Below are positions 42,546 through 51,707 of a stretch of DNA of 64,000 bases, piece by piece. Numbering within the stretch: position 1 is the stretch's first letter; each line of letters opens with the position of its first letter. The stretch comes from Bacteroidales bacterium (GTDB lineage: Bacteria > Bacteroidota > Bacteroidia > Bacteroidales > JAGOPY01): NCBI GenBank assembly GCA_023229505.1, contig JALNZD010000017.1:10695-74694 (forward strand), written 5' to 3'. Position numbers and translations under genes: made by a program. Under the pieces are notes generated by a model, which saw only the letters and a program-made list of their open reading frames with translations, ran no database searches and was not told the DNA's origin.

Positions 42546-43565
42546 TCATAGCTCCTCAGGTGGGTTGGAACTTGTATGCCATACACCATATGTAAATGTA
42601 GCAATATGAGACATAAGCCAGCAATCTTCATTCTCATTCTCGCCACAAAGCAAATACATTGTGTCATCCCTTAAATGATACTCAATTAGACTTTTCCCCG
42701 TCGGTAGGTACATGTTTGCAATCGTATTTAGTGCATTTTTGTAATACCAAATTTCATCAGTGGAACAACAATGATGATATAATGTTACCGTTTGAAAATC
42801 ATAAAATAACATATAACTCCCATAGGGATTATTGTTTGTGGGTACATTGTAATAATTTACTTCTATAAATGTTGGATTATCATAATAAGAGTTTCCTGAT
42901 GGCTTACTTATATCAACACGTGCTAACTGAGCAATTTTGTCAGCAGCATCATGGCCAACGCCAAGGCCAGAGCCATCACATCTTCCAAGTTCCCAGCCCC
43001 AATACCACGGGTAATTATTTCCACCAGGTATATCACTTTCTGTTCCAAAACCCGAAGTTACTTTAAAAGTGGCGGCTACTCCACTAATCCCGCTTAATGA
43101 AATATCCGCAACAATAAGTTGTTTTTCATTTGAAGTAATTCGATCCTTATGTGCTATGAGGCTATCTATGACCTTATCATAAATACCCGGAATATTAGCA
43201 GCGGGAATGAGTCCGTCTGTAAGAGGTACTGCAATAAATGAAGAGTCAATGGTATAACCGTCACGGGAATAACTTGCATCGCCATAAGTATAATTTGCCA
43301 AAGCCTCTATGTAATATATGGCATCGTCGACTTCCCACGGACTACCTCCTGATTTCAAAGTGGGATTTTCACGGATGAAATCAATTTCATCTCTGAAGGC
43401 AATAATCTTTTTTTCCAATTGAAGGTCCATTAATGACTGTCCGGTTTGGTTATTGGAATTATCATTCCCGATTTTTTCTTTCTGACAGGAATAGATGATC
43501 AAACTTGCTATAAAAATAACACTGATACCTAAAAAAGTGAATAAATGTTTGATTTTGAACAACAA
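42546..43565 (-). CDS. Hypothetical lipoprotein, start codon in a hairpin
   Basis: A 339-residue protein with a membrane-anchoring N-terminus (about 10-26) and a lipobox ending in YSC at residue 27. After a Q/N-rich linker comes a mixed domain without recognised family: AFRDEIDFIRENPTLKSGG, VDDAIYYIEALANYTYGDAS (similar helices occur in several uncharacterised Bacteroidota lipoproteins) and DDTMYLLCGENENEDCW. No ATG precedes the signal; TTG 43565 is the likely start and sits inside a 12-base-pair hairpin (43558-43587). Together with the T9SS protein downstream it may form a two-gene surface module. Confidence 0.7.
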   Translation of the reverse strand: MLFKIKHLFTFLGISVIFIASLIIYSCQKEKIGNDNSNNQTGQSLMDLQLEKKIIAFRDEIDFIRENPTLKSGGSPWEVDDAIYYIEALANYTYGDASYSRDGYTIDSSFIAVPLTDGLIPAANIPGIYDKVIDSLIAHKDRITSNEKQLIVADISLSGISGVAATFKVTSGFGTESDIPGGNNYPWYWGWELGRCDGSGLGVGHDAADKIAQLARVDISKPSGNSYYDNPTFIEVNYYNVPTNNNPYGSYMLFYDFQTVTLYHHCCSTDEIWYYKNALNTIANMYLPTGKSLIEYHLRDDTMYLLCGENENEDCWLMSHIATFTYGVWHTSSNPPEEL

Positions 43566-43587
43566 AAGGCATTCACCTTTTGTTGTT
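43558..43587 (-). promoter_or_regulatory. Hairpin covering the lipoprotein start codon
   Basis: Twelve perfect base pairs (AACAACAAAAGG with CCTTTTGTTGTT) around a 6-base loop. On the minus strand the TTG start lies in the 3' arm and a purine-rich AAAAGG lies in the 5' arm. Sequestration of initiation is possible. Confidence 0.5.
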
Positions 43588-44015
43588 AATGAAATAGAAA
43601 AGACTTGTTTTAAGAAAAAATGGCTGTTTATGGAGCGTACAGCGATTTTGGATCCAAGATGTTAACCAATTATATTTTAATTCTAGCTTCATACCCGCAA
43701 TTATAATATATAAAGAATCGAAATCTATAGTTGAAAACCACTAGTAAAATAATTTAGCACCTTTCTAAATCAGATATTAAAAAACCAAACTATTTCACAA
43801 ATGGCGTATTGCAACGAAGATTGAAAGACGAATTTTTAAATCGAAAATGTTCCATGAAATGCGCAATGCGAATTGCGAACTGCGAACTGCGAACCGCGAA
43901 CTGCGAACCACCGACCGGAAAAACTTCCCCATTTTTATCAACACACCCGTTTCATCCAGTCAATTTATCTATTTTTAGCCATCTAACCTTTAAAACCTAA
44001 ATCCCAGCTAATCAG
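43588..44015. other. Intergenic region upstream of dnaE and the lipoprotein
   Basis: No coding signal. It is a divergent promoter region, AT-rich in its left half. A near-consensus -7 box TATTTTTA (43970-43977) faces dnaE. The tandem tract at 43858-43909 lies in the middle. Confidence 0.5.
43858..43909. repeat. TGCGAAC tandem tract
   Basis: About seven imperfect 7-base units (TGCGCAA, TGCGAAT, TGCGAAC and CGCGAAC) upstream of dnaE. Confidence 0.85.
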
Positions 44016-47000
44016 ATGTTCCTGATTTACGATACCGAAACTACAGGCCTGCCGAGAAACTTTGAGGCGCCTGTCACCGTCCTTGAAAACTGGCCGCGTG
44101 TGATCCAGCTTGCCTGGCAATTGCATGATGCCGACGGGAACCTGATCGAAGCGAAAGAATTTATTATCCGGCCGGATAATTTTACCATTCCATACAATGC
44201 TGCTAAAATTCATGGCATTACTACTGAATTAGCATTACAGGAAGGCGAAGACCTTAGGCTGGTCCTGGAACAATTTATCAATGCCCTTAGCCGCACAAAG
44301 GTGATCGTGGGGCATAATATCGACTTCGACCTTAATATTATAGGTGCTGAATTTTTGCGTTGTGGCTTTGAGAATTACTTCGAAGGGAAAGCCCAGCTTT
44401 GCACCAAGCTTGAGTCGGTTGAATACTGCGCCCTTCCGGGTGGACGCGGAGGTGGATTCAAATGGCCCACCCTGGGAGAACTTCATCAAAAGTTGTTTCA
44501 GGAAGATTTTCCCGAGGCCCATAACGCAGCTACGGATGTGATGGCAACAGCGCGCTGCTTCCTCGAAATGGTCCGCCTGGGCCTGATTACAGCAGGAAAA
44601 CTTGGATTGGAACCTGAAGCTGTGAAGGATTTTATCACCAGCCACCCCAATCCGGTTCAGCCGGAGAAAATTACCGTCCGGACCTTTAAGGTGAGCCCAG
44701 AAGAGACACAACCGGAAACCATCCCGGAGCCTCAAAAAGAATCCCCTGCTGCCGTTACATCATCTGTCTTTTGCCACCTGCATGTCCATTCGCAATATTC
44801 GATCCTGCAAGCTACTGCTGATGTTAAGGATATCATTGAGAAGGCTGTAAAATTTAAATTACCGGCCATCGCCCTGACCGATCATGGTAACCTCTTTGGC
44901 GCATTTGCTTTCATCAGCGAAGCCGTTAAAAACAATATCAAGCCCATTATTGGCTGTGAATTTTATGTAGCCATCGAACGGGCCAGGAAGAAATTCACCA
45001 AGGATAATCCGGATGTCAGGCATCACCAGGTATTACTTGCGAAGAACTTTACTGGTTATCAAAACCTGTCACGCTTATCTTCACTTGGATTTCTTGAAGG
45101 TTTTTATGACGGCGTTCCGCGCGTCGATAAAGCCCTCATCGAACAGTATTGTGATGGATTGATCGCCACGACAGGCGGTATGAAATCGGAAGTGCCTGAA
45201 CTTATCCTGAATGTCGGCGAGACCCAGGCTGAAGAGGCTTTTCGTTACTGGCACAAGCTGTTCGGGGATGATTTTTATGTCCAGCTTAACCGCCACGGCC
45301 TGCCCGAAGAAGAACATGTGAATAAAATACTTATCCAGTTGGCCCATAAATATGGTGTTAAGGTCATTGCAGCCAATAATGCCTATTACCTGGAAAAAGA
45401 AGATGCCGAAATCCATGATATGCTGATTTGCCTGCAAACCAACGAATACCAGGCAACTCCGGTTGGACACGGCAGAGGCTTCCGGTTCGGGTTCCCGAAC
45501 AATGAGTTTTACCTGAAGAGCCAGGAGGAAATGCTGGAATTGTTCCGTGATATCCCTGAAGCAATCGATAACATTGCAGAAATAATAGATAAGATCGAAG
45601 CTTTCCCCATCAGGCGTGAACCACTGATGCCGGATTACACCATACCTGAAAATTTTTCCGATGCAAATGAATACCTCCGCTATGTGACTTACCTGGGCGC
45701 AGAGGAAAGATATAGTGAGGTTACCCCGGACCTGAGCGAGCGGATCGACTTTGAACTGGCCACTATCAGGAAGATGGGCTATCCTGGCTATTTTCTTATC
45801 GTTCAGGAAATCCTTCACCAGGCCCGGGAGATGGATGTTTCCGTGGGACCTGGACGCGGATCGGCCGCGGGCTCGGTGGTCGCTTTCTGCCTGAGGATTA
45901 CCGATATCGATCCGATCAGGTATAATCTTCTTTTTGAACGATTCCTCAATCCCGACCGGGTTTCACTTCCTGATATCGATATTGATTTTGATGAAGATGG
46001 AAGGGAACGCGTGCTGAAGTGGGTAGTGGAAAAGTATGGCGCCGGCAGGGTGGCCCAGGTGATCACCTTTGGTAAAATGGCTCCCAAAGGCGCCATCCGC
46101 GATATCGCCCGCGTGAAACAACTACCGCTGAATGAGTCTGACCGCCTGGCCAAACTCGTATCCATGAAGCCTGGGACAACTTTCCGGACGGCCTACACCG
46201 AATCACCTGACCTGCTCAGGGAAAGGAAAGAAGGTGAAGCCCTGGTGATGGAAACACTCAAAGGCGCAGAAAGGATCGAAGGTCAGATCAGGAATACCGG
46301 AACGCATGCCTGTGGTATCATCATCGGCAAAAGCGAACTTATCGACCTGATCCCGCTTAGTATCACAAAGGAATCCGATATGCTGGCCACGCAATTTGAC
46401 GGAAGCCAGATCGGAAGCGTAGGGATGCTCAAAATGGACTTCCTGGGGCTGAAGACCTTGTCGATTATCAAGGATACGCTGATCAACATAAAGAAATCAA
46501 AAAAGATAGACCTCGATATCGAAACAATCACCTTCGATGATCCTGAGACATTTAAACTATACTCCCGTGGTGATACCAACGGCATCTTCCAGTTTGAATC
46601 GGAAGGGATGAAAAAACATCTCAGGGATCTGAAGCCCAACCGCTTTGAGGACCTGATCGCCATGAACGCCCTTTACCGCCCGGGGCCGATGGAATATATC
46701 CCCAACTTTATCAATCGTAAACATGGCCGGGAGAAGATCGAGTATTCCCTCCCGGAAATGGAGGAGATACTGAAAGAAACATACGGCATTACTGTTTACC
46801 AGGAGCAGGTCATGCTGCTTTCCCAGAAACTTGCAGGGTTTACGAAGGGTGAAGCAGATGAGCTAAGGAAAGGGATAGGTAAGAAGAAAAAAGAGATTAT
46901 GGCCCCACTGAACGCGAAGTTCATAGCAGGTATAAAAATGAACGGCTTTGATGAAGAGCTGGCCAATAAAATCTGGACTGACTGGGAAGCCTTTGCCGGT

Positions 47001-48260
47001 TACGCTTTCAACAAATCACATTCAACCTGTTACGCGGTAGTTTCTTACCGGATGGCTTACCTTAAGGCCCATTACCCCGCAGAATTCATGGCTGCGGTGC
47101 TCAGCAGGCATCTCAGCGAGATCAAGAAGATCACTTTTTTCATCGATGAGTGCAAACACTTGAATATCCCTGTACTTGGCCCTGATGTCAATGAAAGCGA
47201 ACTGCATTTTGTGGTGAATAAAAAAGGGGGCATCCGTTTTGGTATGGCTGCCATTAAAGGGATAGGGGAGTCCGCCGTCAATGCCATCATTGAAGAGCGG
47301 GATACAAATGGCCCATTCAGGAGTATTTTCGACTTTGCCAAACGCATCAATTTGCGCGCTGTGAATAAACGTGCGATGGAAGCCCTGGGAAAAGCAGGGG
47401 CATTCGATTGCTTCGAAGGCATCCACCGGGCGCAGTATTTCCAGCAGGAGAATTCCGAAGATGCTTTTTTCCTGGAAAAGATCGTTCGCCATGCGGCTCT
47501 TTTCCAGGAAAAACAACAGGCTTCCCAACATTCACTATTTGGCGATGATCTGACGGTCGACATGCAGGATCCAAAAATCCCCGATTGTCCACCATGGTCG
47601 AAACATCAGCAATTGAAGAACGAACGGGAAGTCACGGGTTTTTATATTTCAGGGCATCCGCTGGATGAGTATAAGGCCGAAATCGACGCCTTTTGCAATA
47701 TAACTTTCCAGGATTTGAACAGCGGGTTAAGCCTGCACATGAATAAAGCCCTCTCTTTTGCCGGCATTATCAATGCGGCAGAGATCCGCACCGCTAAGAC
47801 CGGTAATCAATATGCCAATTTTGAGCTTGAAGATTTTTCAGACGCCTACCGACTTTCCCTTTTTTCTGATGATTTTATGCGCTTTAAATACCTGCTGGTG
47901 GAAGGCACTTATGTGCTGATCTTTGCCCGCATCGAAGTCAATAAGAAAAACAACCGTCCTGAAGTCCGGGTTAAAAATATGGTTCTCCTTGCAGAAGCCA
48001 TGGAGAAATTTTGCAAATCTATCAGCGTGACGGTTGAACTGGATAAACTCGACAGCGAATTTATCAGGGAGCTAACTAAAATTGTTCGTTCCCATCCTGG
48101 CGAGTGTGAAATGAACCTTCGGATAAAAGATACCGGAGATGGTCTATTGCTTGGGTTACACCCCAGGAAATTCAGAATAAACCCATCTGGTTTTGTCCAT
48201 GCCGTCTCGGGTTTGGAGCCGTTGGAAATCAAATTGAACGGCTTTCAGATGAATGGATGA
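44016..48260 (+). CDS. dnaE: DNA polymerase III alpha subunit with fused 3'-5' exonuclease
   Basis: A 1414-residue replicative polymerase. Residues 1-190 are a DnaQ-type proofreading exonuclease: ExoI IYDTETTG (D6, E8), ExoII GHNIDFDLN (about 98-105) and ExoIII HNAATD (169-174). After a linker, the PHP domain starts at about 250 (HLHVHSQYSILQATA, ALTDHGNLFG). The polymerase core follows, with SVGPGRGSAAGSVV and catalytic aspartates in PDIDIDFDEDGRE (about 650-660), then GIFQFESEGM and IAMNALYRPGPMEY. A helix-hairpin-helix (IRFGMAAIKGIGESAV) and OB fold (about 1220-1310) complete it. E. coli DnaE is 1160 residues without the exonuclease, so editing is carried in cis here. It stands as a single gene. 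Confidence 0.96.
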   Translation: MFLIYDTETTGLPRNFEAPVTVLENWPRVIQLAWQLHDADGNLIEAKEFIIRPDNFTIPYNAAKIHGITTELALQEGEDLRLVLEQFINALSRTKVIVGHNIDFDLNIIGAEFLRCGFENYFEGKAQLCTKLESVEYCALPGGRGGGFKWPTLGELHQKLFQEDFPEAHNAATDVMATARCFLEMVRLGLITAGKLGLEPEAVKDFITSHPNPVQPEKITVRTFKVSPEETQPETIPEPQKESPAAVTSSVFCHLHVHSQYSILQATADVKDIIEKAVKFKLPAIALTDHGNLFGAFAFISEAVKNNIKPIIGCEFYVAIERARKKFTKDNPDVRHHQVLLAKNFTGYQNLSRLSSLGFLEGFYDGVPRVDKALIEQYCDGLIATTGGMKSEVPELILNVGETQAEEAFRYWHKLFGDDFYVQLNRHGLPEEEHVNKILIQLAHKYGVKVIAANNAYYLEKEDAEIHDMLICLQTNEYQATPVGHGRGFRFGFPNNEFYLKSQEEMLELFRDIPEAIDNIAEIIDKIEAFPIRREPLMPDYTIPENFSDANEYLRYVTYLGAEERYSEVTPDLSERIDFELATIRKMGYPGYFLIVQEILHQAREMDVSVGPGRGSAAGSVVAFCLRITDIDPIRYNLLFERFLNPDRVSLPDIDIDFDEDGRERVLKWVVEKYGAGRVAQVITFGKMAPKGAIRDIARVKQLPLNESDRLAKLVSMKPGTTFRTAYTESPDLLRERKEGEALVMETLKGAERIEGQIRNTGTHACGIIIGKSELIDLIPLSITKESDMLATQFDGSQIGSVGMLKMDFLGLKTLSIIKDTLINIKKSKKIDLDIETITFDDPETFKLYSRGDTNGIFQFESEGMKKHLRDLKPNRFEDLIAMNALYRPGPMEYIPNFINRKHGREKIEYSLPEMEEILKETYGITVYQEQVMLLSQKLAGFTKGEADELRKGIGKKKKEIMAPLNAKFIAGIKMNGFDEELANKIWTDWEAFAGYAFNKSHSTCYAVVSYRMAYLKAHYPAEFMAAVLSRHLSEIKKITFFIDECKHLNIPVLGPDVNESELHFVVNKKGGIRFGMAAIKGIGESAVNAIIEERDTNGPFRSIFDFAKRINLRAVNKRAMEALGKAGAFDCFEGIHRAQYFQQENSEDAFFLEKIVRHAALFQEKQQASQHSLFGDDLTVDMQDPKIPDCPPWSKHQQLKNEREVTGFYISGHPLDEYKAEIDAFCNITFQDLNSGLSLHMNKALSFAGIINAAEIRTAKTGNQYANFELEDFSDAYRLSLFSDDFMRFKYLLVEGTYVLIFARIEVNKKNNRPEVRVKNMVLLAEAMEKFCKSISVTVELDKLDSEFIRELTKIVRSHPGECEMNLRIKDTGDGLLLGLHPRKFRINPSGFVHAVSGLEPLEIKLNGFQMNG

Positions 48261-48299
48261 AAATATGAACCTGAGAAGATTTCAAGGACGAATTTTTAT

Positions 48300-48307
48300 T
48301 AATTTTG
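48300..48307 (+). promoter_or_regulatory. -7 box of trxA
   Basis: TAATTTTG, an exact consensus match, 31 bases before ATG 48339. Confidence 0.5.
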
Positions 48308-48338
48308 ACCCCTGATAATTAACTAAAAATAATTAGAT

Positions 48339-48656
48339 ATGGCTTTAGAAATCACTGATGCGAATTTCCAGGAAACAGTCCTGAATTCAGACAAACCGGT
48401 TATAGTTGACTTTTGGGCGGAATGGTGCGGCCCTTGCCGTATGGTCGGACCGATTGTCGAGGAAATAGGACGCGAATACAGTGGAACGGTCGTAGTTGGA
48501 AAAGTAAATGTAGATCATAACCCGGGAATTACTGCCAAATTTGGTATCCGTAATATTCCTACGCTGCTCTTCTTCAAAGGCGGACAAGTAGTTGATAAAC
48601 AAGTTGGTGCTGTGCCGAAGCAGATTATTGTCGGCAAACTTCAGTCACACTTATAG
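48339..48656 (+). CDS. trxA: Thioredoxin
   Basis: A 105-residue cytoplasmic thioredoxin of normal length with the redox motif WCGPCRM (AEWCGPC context), the buried aspartate in VIVDFWAEW, and the cis-proline in RNIPTLLFF. It reduces protein disulfides, using thioredoxin reductase encoded elsewhere. The DUF58 gene begins about ten bases downstream. Confidence 0.96.
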   Translation: MALEITDANFQETVLNSDKPVIVDFWAEWCGPCRMVGPIVEEIGREYSGTVVVGKVNVDHNPGITAKFGIRNIPTLLFFKGGQVVDKQVGAVPKQIIVGKLQSHL

Positions 48657-48666
48657 AATTATTTTA

Positions 48667-49602
48667 TTGACATTTTCAATCGATCATAACCGGCTTCAAC
48701 AGTTCGGTTCACTTGAATTCCTTGCCAGGCAAGTCGTAGAAGGGTTTATAGTTGGTCTGCACCAGAGCCCTTTCCACGGCTTTTCTGTTGAATTCGCCGA
48801 ACACCGGCTTTACAACGCAGGAGAATCGATCAAAAACATCGATTGGAAGTTGTATGGCCGCACGGATAAACTTTTTGTCAAAAGGTTCGAAGAGGAGACC
48901 AACCTGCGGTGCCAGCTGGTGATCGATAATTCTTCATCGATGTATTACCCGGTCTGTGAAAAACCAAGCATCGACCAGCCTAACAAAATTACATTTTCAA
49001 TTTATGCAGCCGCTGCCCTTATGAATCTGATGCGAAGGCAGCGGGATGCCGTAGGGTTGAACATTTTTGCGGAGCAGATCGGATTTTCTTCCGTGGCCAA
49101 ATCAAGTTCAGTGCATTTTAAGTACCTCTATTCGGAACTTGAAAAGATGCTGGAACCCATCCCTGTTGAAATGAAGCGCAATACAGCTGCGACTGCTGCT
49201 CTTCACGAAATTGCCGATAATATCCATAAACGCTCGCTCGTTGTGATCTTTTCCGATATGTTCGAAGCCACAGGAAGTAGTTCCGGCCTTTTTTCAGCAC
49301 TGCAGCACCTCCGGCATAACAAACATGAAGTTGTCCTGTTTCATGTGATTGATAAAAAGCAGGAGATTGATTTCGATTTTGATAACAGACCTTACAAGTT
49401 TATAGACTTGGAAAGTGGACGGCAGGTTAAAGTCAATCCTCTTGAAGTCAAAGCCGAATATAACCGCTCTGTGCAGGCTTTTACTACCGAATTGAAAATT
49501 AAGTGCGGGCAATACCGGATAGATTTCGTGGAAGCCGATATCAATGCCGGTTTTGAACAGATACTTCTCCCATACCTGCTGAAAAGAGAGAAGCTTTATT
49601 AA
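48667..49602 (+). CDS. DUF58 family protein (MoxR/Bat-associated vWA-like)
   Basis: A 311-residue cytoplasmic protein. The DUF58 hallmark is GLHQSPFHGFSVEFAEHRLY with IKNIDWKLYGRTDKLFVKRFEEE (about 30-80). A von Willebrand A-like half follows, with a partial MIDAS motif DNSSSMYY and VVIFSDMF. DUF58 genes usually lie next to moxR and bat genes forming an aerotolerance/chaperone system; none is nearby here. TTG 48667 is the likely start because frames upstream overlap trxA. Its stop overlaps the convergent gene by four bases. Confidence 0.88.
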   Translation: MTFSIDHNRLQQFGSLEFLARQVVEGFIVGLHQSPFHGFSVEFAEHRLYNAGESIKNIDWKLYGRTDKLFVKRFEEETNLRCQLVIDNSSSMYYPVCEKPSIDQPNKITFSIYAAAALMNLMRRQRDAVGLNIFAEQIGFSSVAKSSSVHFKYLYSELEKMLEPIPVEMKRNTAATAALHEIADNIHKRSLVVIFSDMFEATGSSSGLFSALQHLRHNKHEVVLFHVIDKKQEIDFDFDNRPYKFIDLESGRQVKVNPLEVKAEYNRSVQAFTTELKIKCGQYRIDFVEADINAGFEQILLPYLLKREKLY

Positions 49603-51707
49603 CCCGGCAATTTAATCCTGGCCTGGATTTCAATTTCGTTCTGGCGGTTCCTGTCAACTTCATCCCATCCCGAACCAATATGACGGTTTTTATAATAAAC
49701 GGTTGATAACCTCAGCCATAAGTCCAGCCAATCTACCGGCGTCCACCTGAACATCATGATCCCCCGGATTCCTTTCCCGTAATGCATGAATGAAGTGAAA
49801 TCATAAAGCACATCATTTTCATAGGCGTAAATTCTGTTATCATAATCGGGAACATCGAAAAAGCACACCCTGAGCCAGATTTTTGCATCTATCATGGAAG
49901 GGGAAAACTCAATATCCTGGAATATCAACCAGCCAGGATTGAGAGCCTGAACTTTTTTGGGTGCGAGGTCACACTCCACACGGGTTTTGAATCTAAATCC
50001 CGGCTTTGCTTCAAAACGTCCTTCCAGGCGCAGCTTATACTGAGATAAATTTAAAGGATGACTAATCCAGGCGGAACTTTCAGGATCTGTCGCAGAATTT
50101 TGAAGGTACCTGAAGGAAAAAGCCATTGACCGGGCCTGTGGCCATGCTTTTTCTACTAATACCCTGACCTCTTTTCGATCTGACGGCGCGTTCAGGTCAT
50201 AACTTGCCCAAACTGAACGCGAAATATCAGTCATTAATCCGACAAGCCATTTTTTCGGCAATTCAACCTTGATATCAACCTGAAGGCCGTTTTGTCCGGA
50301 ATTACGGCTTGAAGAGATGAAGCCTGATCCATACAAGTTTTGATAGTCAACAGCGAAATAGCGGTGAACAATACTAATCTGAGCTCCAGGCGCAGGCATC
50401 ATTTCAATCCCGGTTACCACCGCCATGGCTTTGTTCCTACAGACGGATGTTTCGTTGAATATATGCACTTTGTGTAACCAGAAGGTTGAAGAAATTCCGG
50501 CAATAAGATTAGACCTGCCAGTAAATTCAAATTTCGCATAAGGCCGGCTGCTTTTAACTACTGATGCGTCAAATTGGTTATACATCGCTATAATCCCTGT
50601 TTTCAGCCAGTTGTTGGCATAAACCAGGAAGCCGCCGATTACCTTTTCCCCGATTGTTTTCCTGTTGCTCAATTCGCTGATAGTACGGTGCATCCCTGAT
50701 TTATCAATAGAGGAAAATGATACAGGATTGCCCAGGCTGTCGGTGACAATGGAGATGCCATCAATTTTTTGAAATGAAGCAAACCCTGTTAGTGAAAACC
50801 TGCCAGGTCCGGCACTAAAAGCAACTCCCCTGAAGAATCCTGTTTCGCTGACCGATGTCTGGGGCCGGATCCGATTTGCCATCCCCGCCATTCCATTACG
50901 GCCTTTAATGACCGATTGCCCTCCTGCCAGGTTTATGCCGTAACCGAAACTGACCCTGTAATTACCTAAAATCATAGACTTGACCGGCCCCAGGTTCTTT
51001 AAGTGCAGATATCCCGAAAACAGGTCAGGAGTTTTGATTTTCATTGAAATTAAAGATGAAGAAATGAGGAAAGGCTCCCCTGGATCTTTTTCCATCCTCA
51101 GGCCCATAGCAAGTTTGTTCCTGTATTCAAGGTCGTAACGCATCGCTAATCTGAAAGGAGATCCTGAATAGACAGGTTCTCCGGGATTTTCACTATCAGT
51201 GTTTACCTGCTCATAACCTTTACTTTTTTCAGTGTTGAAGGCAGTTTTAAGAATCAGGCTCTGATGTACAGACCGGAAGCTGAACTTCTTAAAAGTCCTT
51301 GGCTTTTTAGGGAGATCAACGGTAACTAATGGAATCACCTTTCGGACAGCCTGAAAGTCCCATCCTTCGATGAATGAGAGTTCATAGACTGAAAGAAGGT
51401 TTCCATAAATCAGCCGGTATTCTTTCAGTTTATTAAGTTGGAAAAGGCTGATGATTTTATACTCCATGAGCCAATCTGCTTCTTCCGTGTTGATGCCAAG
51501 GGGATCTTCAAGCCATTGGTCGATAATATCCTGCCATTCTTCTAAAGTTGAAAGATAGGCCTCATCCGATGCCAGAATTTCTTCGGCATAATCTTCATAG
51601 GCCGTGACCTGTCGATTGTTTTCCTGTGATTTGACGAGACATGGGAATGAAATGAGCAGAAAGGCAGTCAGCACAAATGCGGCCGGATATCTTCCATTAG
51701 TATTCAT
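49599..51707 (-). CDS. Helix-hairpin-helix / beta-barrel envelope protein
   Basis: A 702-residue exported protein with a signal peptide (1-27). The N-terminal region (40-125) is helical, with ComEA-like helix-hairpin-helix character: LEDPLGINTEEADWL, ISLFQLNKLKEYRL, ELSFIEGWD. The remainder is rich in alternating beta strands with aromatic ends, for example AMRYDLEYRNKLAMGLRMEKD, suggesting a large outer-membrane barrel. This architecture is common and uncharacterised in Bacteroidota. It overlaps the upstream barrel gene (ATGA), so the two are probably made together. Confidence 0.7.
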   Translation of the reverse strand: MNTNGRYPAAFVLTAFLLISFPCLVKSQENNRQVTAYEDYAEEILASDEAYLSTLEEWQDIIDQWLEDPLGINTEEADWLMEYKIISLFQLNKLKEYRLIYGNLLSVYELSFIEGWDFQAVRKVIPLVTVDLPKKPRTFKKFSFRSVHQSLILKTAFNTEKSKGYEQVNTDSENPGEPVYSGSPFRLAMRYDLEYRNKLAMGLRMEKDPGEPFLISSSLISMKIKTPDLFSGYLHLKNLGPVKSMILGNYRVSFGYGINLAGGQSVIKGRNGMAGMANRIRPQTSVSETGFFRGVAFSAGPGRFSLTGFASFQKIDGISIVTDSLGNPVSFSSIDKSGMHRTISELSNRKTIGEKVIGGFLVYANNWLKTGIIAMYNQFDASVVKSSRPYAKFEFTGRSNLIAGISSTFWLHKVHIFNETSVCRNKAMAVVTGIEMMPAPGAQISIVHRYFAVDYQNLYGSGFISSSRNSGQNGLQVDIKVELPKKWLVGLMTDISRSVWASYDLNAPSDRKEVRVLVEKAWPQARSMAFSFRYLQNSATDPESSAWISHPLNLSQYKLRLEGRFEAKPGFRFKTRVECDLAPKKVQALNPGWLIFQDIEFSPSMIDAKIWLRVCFFDVPDYDNRIYAYENDVLYDFTSFMHYGKGIRGIMMFRWTPVDWLDLWLRLSTVYYKNRHIGSGWDEVDRNRQNEIEIQARIKLPG

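Noticed and set aside
42488..42667. N-terminal extension of the T9SS propeller protein
   Set aside because: It overlaps the upstream lipoprotein gene and would hide the clear signal peptide at 42487.
43809..44000. 63-residue frame before dnaE
   Set aside because: Composed mainly of the TGCGAAC tandem tract; no protein features.
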